A stretch of 64,000 nucleotides of DNA, taken from Phragmites australis (Eukaryota; Streptophyta; Magnoliopsida; Poales; Poaceae). This document shows, piece by piece, positions 56,105 to 64,000 of the stretch. Under the pieces are notes generated by a model that saw only the letters and a program-made list of their open reading frames with translations, was not told the DNA's origin and did no database searches. The position numbers and the translations under genes are program-made. How positions within the stretch are numbered: position 1 is the stretch's first letter; each line of letters opens with the position of its first letter. The stretch is from contig NC_084940.1 in NCBI RefSeq assembly GCF_958298935.1, forward strand, positions 24,113,146 to 24,177,145, written 5' to 3'.

Positions 56105-56570
56105 CTGTTTTCATTTCGATGCAGGACTAGCATTCTTAGCTCCCATCTTGCTTATGATCCGAAGTTTCAATTAAGTCTTCGGAGTGAGGGCATGCACTCT
56201 TAGACCTTGTATTTTGTCTTAAGTCGAGAGGTAGGCTACCTTTGTTTATGGTCTAGCAACACTTCATCTTTTTCCTATGAAGGTGCTTAGCCTATACTTG
56301 GTTTAGCAACACTTTGGCTTTTTATGTGAAGGTGCTTAGCCTATACTTGGTTTAGCAACACTTCGGCTTTTATCTTTCTGAAAGTTTGTTTTAATTTCAG
56401 TACAGGATTGGCACTCTTAGCCCGCATCTTGTTTATAATCCAAAGTTTTAATTGATACTTCGGAGAGAGGGCAGGCACACTTAGCCCTCATCTTTTGTTT
56501 TTAGCCAAGAGGTGTGCTGCCTCTATTTAATGTCAAGCAACACTTTGGCTTTTTCCTATGGGTGTGTAAT
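56105..56570. repeat. Further tandem duplications in the H 3' region
   Basis: A block at about 56105-56260 ('gtctgttttcatttcgatgcaggac...cttcggagtgagggcatgc') is repeated at 56388-56535. Between them is a 56-bp unit ('tagcaacactttggctttttatgtgaaggtgcttagcctatacttggttt') in two to three copies (56264-56380). Confidence 0.8.
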
Positions 56571-56809
56571 CGTCTTTTAAGTCGATGGGTAAAGTGTCGG
56601 GCACACTGATGTTCCTTACCTTGACTTTTCACTGGCTGGCTGCTGCGCTCCTTGCTTCGTCAATTGGTGTGCATCCTTCAAGCGAAGGCTTGAATCACTT
56701 CAACGATGAATTATGCGGTAATTCTATCGAAGCACAAGCTTTCTAGTGGTTAACTTTGTATAATCATAAGGGTTTACAAAGATAATTGCCTCGTTAAAAA
56801 CCTCACACC
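56571..56809. other. H spacer next to integrase end
   Basis: No gene. On minus 'gtgaggtttttaacgaggcaat' (around 56788) is a phrase common just after the integrase C-terminus in grass Tat elements. Confidence 0.5.
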
Positions 56810-57999
56810 CTAGCAAAGGGTTCCCCCTGCGAGGAAAAGAGTACAACACCTATAAATGAATTGAAATGTAGAAATACATGAAAGTAAAAAACCTCGCCTA
56901 TTACTACAAAGTTCCCTCCTGTTGTCTTTGGTTACACATAATACTGCGAAGGTTGTTACCATTCTAAGTATGTGGAATTTCTTCCCCTTCAAGAGTAGCC
57001 AAGTGATAACAAGCAGGCCTCTTTGAATTCTTGACCAGAAAAGGTCCATCGCACTTGCTTCAAAGCTTTCCCACAGTCGAAGCATTGGGAAGCCTTCGGA
57101 ACACCAGGCCCCCAGAATGAACTCTTTCGGAGATATGTTCTTGTCCCTCCATCTTTTTGTTTCCTCCTAGTACTTCGTCAGGTTTCAGACGGCTTGCATT
57201 CTCATTTCTTCCAGTCCATCTTTTGTTATCAGCTTTTCATTCTGAGCTGTCTCATTTGTGACATGAAATAAATTTTTTTTACATTCCTCTGGAGTCATAG
57301 CTTCTTCACCAAAGAGCAAGTGAAACGATGTGAAACCTGTTGGTTTTGTTGCTTTCGTCCTGATCACCACAATACCTTTGGCAATTCCTCGACCCACTTA
57401 CCCTTCGGGAGACCTTGGAGGCACCTTGAGACACCAGCCAAGATGATACTATTCGCCCTATCCACAGCTCCATTTTGATTGGGGATGACACACTGAAGCG
57501 AAGCGGGCTTTGATTTCCATATCTTCGCAAAAATGTTTGAAGCCTTGCTATCAAACTGGGTCCCATTATCAACTATTACTTCATGAGGAACACCGAAGCG
57601 ACAGATAATGTTTTGCCACAAGAATGTTTGGACATTCTTTTATGTTATTCTCGCAAGCGGGACTGCCTCCACCCATTTGGAGAAGTACTCAACCGCCACC
57701 ACAGCATAGTGAAGGTTTTCTAAAGCAGTTGGCAACTATCCGATAATGTTGATCCCCAACTGAGTCATAAGGCCAAATCGGTGGGATGAGCTGTACCATT
57801 GATGAAGGTCTGTTTGAGCCCTTAGCCATGTATTGGCATTTCACACAGCTTCAGATAGTGGCCTCCGCATAAGAGATGGCCTTCGGCCAATAGAATCCAT
57901 GCCTAAATGTTTTTCTGACAAGTGCCTGAGTGTCGATGTGTGAGCCACACAATCCTTCGTGTATCTCCTTGAGAAAACTTTGTCCTTCTGATTGGGATA
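56810..57999 (-). pseudogene. H integrase
   Basis: On minus: 'KMVEAVPLA'-like AVVAVEYFSKWVEAVPL (about 57690-57650), then FGVPHEVIVDNGTQFDS (catalytic Asp in VDNG, about 57570), 'NGAVDRAN' where Glu is expected but Asp is seen (about 57465), 'RCLQGLPKGKWVEELPKVLW', 'HLLFGEEAMTPEE'. Several frameshifts (for example near 57365) and stops. The DDE Glu-to-Asp change would impair catalysis. The N-terminal zinc finger lies on the other side of solo LTR F or is lost. Confidence 0.75.
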
Positions 58000-58869
58000 T
58001 TGTCACGTCCTGAAATCCGTAATTGTGTGTTTTAATCCTAAAACATTTAATTTCAGATTCATGTTCTAGTTTGGGTCACTGGAGCACCTCACTTTGAATC
58101 AATGAGGTGGGAGAAGGAAAAACTAAGAGAAATAAAGGAGCTAGAAGCAAGTCTGGACTTTCCTCTAGGTAAATGGGGCCCACTTGGGTGGAAAATATCT
58201 CTCTATAGGTGGGCAACAACACTCTCTCTCCCCTTCTAAAACTTGCCCATACGTACTACTCACCCACTCCACCAGATAAGGCTTTTTGAGGAAGCAAGTT
58301 GGAGTGGCTGTCTCTCACTCTCTCTCTCTTAGGCTCCCTTTTTCCCCTTTTGGATCCCTACCTCTGGGAGCAAGATCAAGGTACGTATGTGGTACTCACG
58401 TGACCACCAGCTCAAGGACTACTCGTCCATCCAATTCATTTTCAGTTTCCCCGAAGGAATTCGAGCTGGTTCTGAACTTGTTTGGTGTTCTTTGGGTGAA
58501 GCAAGGAAGCAGCAGTTTTTCCTCTCTTCTCCAAGCTATTTTCCGTCGTTTCCTCCTTCAACTGGCGGTCACCAATCTCAGCAAAGGACCTTGGGTGAGT
58601 CTGCTAGGCTCCCATGGCAAGTATGCTCATCTTTGGTTGGATAGATCTTGAATCTGGAACTAGGGTTGCAAAGTTCTTCAGTCTGAGAACAAATGAGGAT
58701 TTATGTGGATTTGAGTTAGGAATCATGTTGCTAGACGGTTGAGTAAAGTCTAGACCCTGTACACCCTTCTAGGCATTTTTACCTTTGATTTAGAGAGACT
58801 CTCAGGTTAGTTTAGCCTAATTTTCCCCTTCGTAATGGCTGCTATTCTAGAGCTGCACGAGGCTGATTT

Positions 58870-59225
58870 CACTGTAGCGCCGGTACTGTTCACCGCAGCA
58901 CCCCGGGTACTGCATTCCCGAGCGCTCGAGTACTGTTCACCGAGCTCCCGAGCACTCTCCGGATACTGTTCACCGAGCACCCGAGCCCAGTTCACCCCTC
59001 CGGTACTGTTCATCAGAGCCAGGGTACTGTTTACCCGAGCACCCGAGCCCAATTCACCCCGAGCACTCCCGGTACTGTTCACCAGAGCACCCCGGTTACT
59101 GTTCACCTGAGCACCCCGGATATTCACCCCGAGCACCCCGGGTACCGTTCACCCCGAGCACCCCGGGTACTGTTTATCCCGGGTACCCGCGAGTACTGTT
59201 CATCCCAGGCACCCCGAGCACGGTT
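58870..59225. repeat. GTACTGTTCACC / CGAGCACCCGAGC cluster in LTR F
   Basis: About ten copies of 'ggtactgttcacc' alternating with 'gagcacccgag' or 'gagcaccccggg', spaced 20-45 bp. The complement of the first is GGTGAACAGTACC. Confidence 0.85.
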
Positions 59226-60740
59226 TATCAGGCTTTCCTGATAGCTGGTGACTTGTAAAATTCATAGTTAATTCGTACGAACTCCAAACTTCTTGAGTCC
59301 AGTTGCGTTGGCTTTGTAGGAATATGAACTACATGTTAAAAATGTTGAAACTCATTAAATACGTTCTGAGAATTTATTTATTGATTAAATGTGTTTCAGC
59401 TTAGTTAAAGCACAAATAGTCAATGCCATGTTCGAAAGTCGTGAGACCACTGGGAAAACTCTTATTTTGCATAGTGTGATCTGGGAAAAATATTTTCATG
59501 TATTGTGGAGCATATTTTTCTTATATGGTCGCATTTCATACATGCTCATTACATTGCACGCGTTGCTCTCTATAGTGAACGCCGATCCGTCGATCCCGGA
59601 GGCCGTGGGTGATCGTGACGCGTCCCACCTTTCTGATCCAGGGCAGCAAGGCAAGCATCGTTCATATTGCACCGTGTCTACTTGAAAATTTAATATGTTA
59701 TCTACGCTTATGTATACATTGCATGTGTCGGGTACTGAGTTGGGTAGAACCTATGCCGATGCATTATCCCATTTCGGTCACGTGTCATGTGTTGTTCCTA
59801 GGAGCCTAGTGGTGTCATCGAGGTCTAATTTTAGTTCGCTATGCTTAGTGGTACTTAGGCTTTCCGGTAGAAGTCGACGACGGCGTCCACCGTTGTCGCG
59901 AGCCTAGGACCTATTACTTGTTCACACTTATGGTTGTGTTGATGATGAGTCGGTTTGGTGAGTGGTGAGTTGAGACGAGGTGTGGGCGGTGTTAGGGGTG
60001 TCATCTGCTCACGAGGAGTCCTCAGGCAGTTCGGGGAGGGAACCCGGACACCGTAGACCGCTTGCACCGGTTAAGCACCGATCATCGGTGTAGTCGGCTT
60101 TAGCACATACCTTACTCACCACATGCTGATATAATGGTAGGCGAGCTGATTACCTTCGCAGACGTGGTCATGTGGGCCTCGTCATAGACGGTGTGAGTCC
60201 GGTTTGAGTCCGGGCTTTTAGCGGTATTAGTTTGCTCGGGGAGTAGTTCTAATACCGCCGTGCCGAGCTATGGTTGATCCACATGGTTGGGCCTGGTTGG
60301 GAAAGGTTGTCACGGGTACCCCCTTGTGCGCATCTTAGCGGGTGGCACAAGCCGTATGGTCCCTGTGTCGTGTGGGTCCAGGAGTATCCCCCTGCAGGGT
60401 GTATAATCAGTTCGAACTGCCGCACTCTCGGTCATGAGCATCGCTATCGCTTATCTCCACCGAGCGACCATGTTTTGGTCGTAGAGTTTCGATGTGGGTT
60501 GTGGCATGGTTGGATTGGGGTGGATTGGTCGGTATCTGGTTGGTGTTTTGGTGGGAATGGTTTGCTTTTATACACTTGTTGTTCATATATCTGTTCTGAT
60601 CAGTTGGTTGGCAGGGTTTGAGTCGGTGGTTGGTTAAGTCAGTTGCTTACACCTAGAGTCTAGGTTGCTTACCGCTTAATGAACTTAAACATGTCTTAAT
60701 CCTTGCTACAGCTTTAAATGCATGATCCTTGGAGTCGAGA

Positions 60741-60749
60741 ATATATATA
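60741..60749 (+). promoter_or_regulatory. TATA-like run in LTR F
   Basis: ATATATATA inside 'ccttggagtcgagaatatatatactcatactgtgtaagacttgc', a block shared with LTRs C, D and J. Confidence 0.5.
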
Positions 60750-61240
60750 CTCATACTGTGTAAGACTTGCTAGTACCTTCGTACTAAGGGGTGCTGCCCT
60801 TAAGTTGTTTTCAGGTCCACAGGTTGGCGAGGAAGAGGCAGTGTTCGGCTACTTTGTGCCTGCCGATCAGGGTGGCGGGCAGGAGTAGCACCTTCTACTC
60901 CGAACTCCGGCGCTTTTGGTATGGAGCCTAAGGGCATACGGCTCCATACTCTTTTGTTGTATAGGTTTTTCTTCCGCTGCATAGTTGTTGTTGTTCCTCT
61001 TTTGTTGTAAATTGTGGAAGCAGTTGCATGTTTAATAATGGTAATCCAGTTTAATTATTTGCTCTCTATTAAACTGTGTTGTGATATTTTAGTTGGAAGG
61101 CATGTGTTCCGATCCTGGGCACAAAACACGTGCCGGGACTACCGGAATGGTATTCTGGTTAATCGTCGAGGTTGTGATTATGAATAATGATCCTCCTGAT
61201 GATTAATTAGAATACTATTTGGACGGTTCCTCACAGATAT

Positions 61241-61940
61241 GCCCCCACAACCATCGGTGCACAAACTCCCATCTTGTACAAGTCAGCCCCCACAATCTGC
61301 TAGTTTCTGGCTCTTTGCACCACTTGTTTCGCCTCTGCCAGATCTTCAGACTCGTAATGACCCCAGAGGTAGGCCATTATAGAGGAGTGCCAATCTTCTC
61401 TTTCAATGACAGTGACACTACGTGCCACCTGTTGAAGGGCTTCGATAGCTGGTATCTTCAAAATCTGATGAAAAACGTTCAGAGGAAACGACAGATTTTG
61501 TGCTGTGGTCTTGGCGAGGTCATCGGCCTCGGAATTGTCATTTCTTGATATCCTCTTGACAGTGAACCCCAAGAAATGTTTTTCCATGCTTCGCACGGAT
61601 ACCATATACTTAGCCAGATTTGGCTCCTTCACCTGAAATGTTTTGTCAATTTGGCTTGCTACCACCTGAGAGTCTGTCTTGACCAATACCCTTCGGGCTC
61701 TGAGGGCAAAGATATAACTGCTGTTGCGCCAGCACCCGAAGGCCCCCAAGCTCCATCACAATATATGATCCATATTGGGTCTAATGGTATTTCTTTCGGG
61801 CCTTCGTCCTTCGGTGTCCGATTTGCCAGAAACTCCACTAAGGCTTATGATTTTATCACCATCCGTGTGATGAAGGTCAGCGTAAATGGTGCAAGCTCTG
61901 TAGCCCTTTTCCCAATTCTTCCTGTAGCTTCACATTTTTC
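61241..61940 (-). pseudogene. H RNase H (Tat-type) and upstream linker
   Basis: On minus, from about 61935: ATGRIGKRATELAPF, TFITRMVIKS, a TAA, ALVEFLANRTP, then 'YCDGAWGPSGAGA' (RNase H Asp, about 61770), 'LVKTDSQVVASQID' and 'RNDNSEADDLAK'. Ends near the F insertion. Order (linker, then second RNase H, then integrase) is that of Tat elements. One stop, otherwise well preserved over 149 codons. Confidence 0.85.
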
Positions 61941-61944
61941 TAAT

Positions 61945-62150
61945 TGGCATGGACTAATTTCTAAAATTGTTTCCAACCCTATGTCTCATAGCAATTTTGT
62001 GAGTTGCTTCACAAGGCACCACTTAAAATTAATTTTAACAATTTATGTTTGATTTAAATTGCACACCCAAAATTGCTCAAAACCATTAAACATGATGCTA
62101 AAGGTGCTCATGATGCTTAATTACCTAATTAAGGATTTTGGGCTATCACA
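61945..62150 (-). repeat. J-side LTR fragment
   Basis: On minus, starts TGTGATAGCCCAAAATCC (62150) and continues AT-rich to about 61945, where H coding begins. It is the start of a 3' LTR because a polypurine tract lies next to it; the rest of the LTR is missing. Confidence 0.6.
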
Positions 62151-62179
62151 AAACTCCCCCCCCCCCCGCCCCAAAAAAA
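62151..62179 (-). other. Polypurine tract next to the LTR fragment
   Basis: On minus, CTTTTTTTGGGGCGGGGGGGG and onward to AGTTT directly precedes TGTGATAGCC. Strong purine bias and position fit a PPT. Confidence 0.65.
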
Positions 62180-63449
62180 GAGCGCGATGAGCTTTAGAGT
62201 TTCGAGAATGGAACGATAATGGCATCGAAAAGATGATAGGACAGTGCTGCAAGGCATATTTCTCAAACCTCGGGAAAAGTCCTAGATTTCTGAGTGCCAT
62301 ATTTACCTAGACAAGTTAATCCTGTAACAAAGACATTACAAGGTAACAAGGTGGGTGTTGTCTGAGTGGTGGTGGTGTCACTAAACTTTCTCATCTCAGT
62401 TCACTAACATGACAAAGTAACAACTTCTACTTATATTCATGAGAACAAAGGTGAGGGTGGCCTCCTTGGTGACTTGATGGTGATTTTGTACATATATAAG
62501 ACAAAATAGGAATACAAGATTCCAACAAAGAAAGGAGTGGTGTGGGTGGTTTCTGCTCAGTTGAGCCTTCCAGGTTGTCGTTCATGGGATCGTCATGAAT
62601 TCTCATTCTGCAGTCAACCCAAGGCTGGTGACAAGGATGAGGTGAAAGGTCGAATCCCGACCTAGGTGAATGGTCACACTCCAACTAATGATATTTTGCT
62701 ATGTAGTACATTATTTGCTTGGATCCCTCACGTTACCTATTAGGATAAATGCATGCAAATGAGTGATAGTGAAATGAATGCATGATCGATCCTTATCTAC
62801 ACGTTTCTCTCTCGAATGCATCACTCCCCATAACCGGAATGCACGCTCGATGCTTGTCGGGAGTCATCAAGGTCACACTCATCACAATCACATTCATCAC
62901 CCTTCGCACGAAAAGGATAAATTATCCGTGCGAACAGTGCTTGTGCAACTCGCCGCACAAAAGACGTTTCATACATTGTTGCCAACATATTCACTTCCTG
63001 TACCATCGTCTTACGGGACACCCCATGTAATCACCACATGGGTAGACGACCATAACTACCATCATATGGTGGATGTTTATACGTTATTGCTAACATATTC
63101 ACTTCTCGTACTATCGCCGTACAGGACACACCAGGCCCCTGCCTCACACTAGTTGAGCCCCCAATATTTACCGCCATCGGGATGTGTTCCTTACCTCCTT
63201 ACCTTTTTTGTCGATTGCGTTGATGCAATATAAATCACAAAGATATCATAATATGGAACAACATAATGCGGAAACAAACAATTTAAATACCACAAACAAC
63301 AATGCATTATACTTAGGGGCATAGTATAGCAAGTTCAAACATATTAGTAAGAGGAGGCAAAAAAGAAACTTTAGTGGGTTGCTTTAGTGGAGTTGACACA
63401 CTTTACTAACCCACATCTTAAGTGTCTTTAGGCTACTTCATTAAACCAA
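62180..63449 (-). other. J internal region, no pol
   Basis: 1.27 kb between a PPT and a primer site, containing no gag or pol motif; only short frames (85 codons at most). A 54-bp block at about 62970-63025 recurs at 63077-63130 ('...acatattcacttc...accatcgtcttacgggacac'). Either a strongly deleted element or two elements fused by deletion. Confidence 0.5.
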
Positions 63450-63461
63450 GTTCTGATACCA
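63450..63461 (-). other. J primer binding site
   Basis: On minus, TGGTATCAGAAC three bases after the LTR end: initiator-Met type, one base from the C and Z sites. Confidence 0.85.
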
Positions 63462-63464
63462 AGC

Positions 63465-64000
63465 TGTGAGGAACCGTTCAAACAGTATTCTAATTAATCA
63501 TCAGGAGGATCATTATTCATAATCACAACCTCCATGAATAACTAGAATACCATCCTAGTAGTCTTGGCACGTGTTTTGTACCTAAGATCAGAACGCATGC
63601 CTTTCCAACATAAGTCATCACAACAAAGCTTAAGAAAGAGAGAGTAATTAAAGGTATATTACAAGCCTTTAGGGAAACATCATTTACAACAGTTTACAGA
63701 GATACTACGCAGCGGAAAGTAAAGCTATTAACAACAAAAGCTAGGTGAAGCCGTATGCCCTTAGGCTCCACCCAAAAGCACGCCATTTAGAGTATGATGC
63801 ACTACTCATGCTCGCCACCAACATCGACAGGCGTGAAGTAGCCAAAGACCAACTCAACCTCACCTGCAGAACATGAAAGAGCAGCGTGAGTACGAATGTA
63901 CTTGCAAGACTTAATCCATAATGGGTACATATAAATAACCCGACTCCAAGGATTATGCATTTGGATGTTAGCAAGGAGTAGGCCACAAGGTTAAGTAAAT
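63465..64000 (-). repeat. J 5' LTR, partial (runs off the window)
   Basis: On minus it ends GGTTCCTCACA at 63465. Shares with C, F and D the terminal 'aataatgatcctcctgatgattaat' and, at 63890-63990, the core block 'atgcataatccttggagtcgggt' with the TATA-like run degenerate (TTATTTATA). Continues beyond 64000. Confidence 0.85.

Larger units (their letters stand above)
58001..61235 (+). mobile_element. F: solo LTR
   Basis: 3,235 bp, TGTCACGTCC...GGTTCCTCACA, flanked by GATAT on both sides (57996-58000 and 61236-61240), with no internal region. A solo LTR arises by recombination between the two LTRs of a full element. Related to the LTRs of C, D and J (shared ends, shared core at 60715-60785). 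Inserted in H, between the integrase and RNase H parts. Confidence 0.93.
54528..61940 (-). mobile_element. Element H: Tat-lineage retrotransposon, internal part
   Basis: Minus-strand remnant: RNase H at 61940-61300, then integrase 57999-56810 (interrupted by solo LTR F), then a repeat-rich non-coding region (56800-55120) and a plus-strand antisense ORF end (54540-55115). Neither LTR is visible; D is inserted at its left end and J sequence adjoins on the right. The oldest layer in the window. Confidence 0.75.

Overview
The window is non-coding plant chromosome, almost certainly from a grass (Poaceae). It is built entirely from LTR retrotransposons nested inside one another; I found no host gene, tRNA, rRNA or CRISPR array. 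The grass call rests on the element types (chromodomain-bearing Ty3/gypsy 'chromoviruses' with ~3 kb LTRs, Tat-lineage Ty3/gypsy elements with antisense ORFs, gag-only elements with ~0.7 kb LTRs) and on the strong GC contrast between elements. The species cannot be read from the sequence.

Nesting, worked out from LTR termini, primer sites, polypurine tracts and 5-bp target duplications (TSDs). (1) Element H, minus strand, Tat lineage, about 54528-61940, is an old host layer. It carries a solo LTR, F (58001-61235, TSD GATAT), and abuts remnants of another minus-strand element, J (about 61945-64000). (2) Element D, plus strand, a chromovirus, has its pol end at 5905-6175 and a 3' LTR that starts at 6732 and ends at 54527, broken twice. 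(3) In D's internal region lies G (minus, gag-only family, 4529-5904), itself invaded by A' (plus, Tat type, 3' end at 4528). (4) In D's 3' LTR lie A (minus, Tat type, 9303-49077, TSD CCCAT) and E (plus, gag-only, 49480-54404, TSD GATTG). (5) Inside A are Z (9950-21786, TSD GAGAC), B (plus, Tat type, from 23076) joined to an LTR stub F' that ends at 32026, and C (minus, chromovirus, 34626-45212, TSD TACCC).

Z is the only element that looks alive: near-identical 3.05 kb LTRs, an intact primer site, an intact 1,512-residue Gag-Pol with a C-terminal chromodomain, and an intact extra ORF (ORF0) upstream of gag. The other coding regions are broken, mostly by in-frame TAG, TAA or TGA codons where relatives have Gln or Arg. 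This is the pattern expected from deamination of methylated cytosine in silenced DNA.

Themes worth a second look: ORF0 of Z begins with a near copy of the histone H3 tail; several unrelated LTR families independently carry clusters of short GC-rich palindromes, and four share a TGAACAGT core; Tat elements A, A' and H each carry an ORF or ORF remnant on the strand opposite to their own gag/pol; and H has a tandem array whose units look like polypurine tracts.
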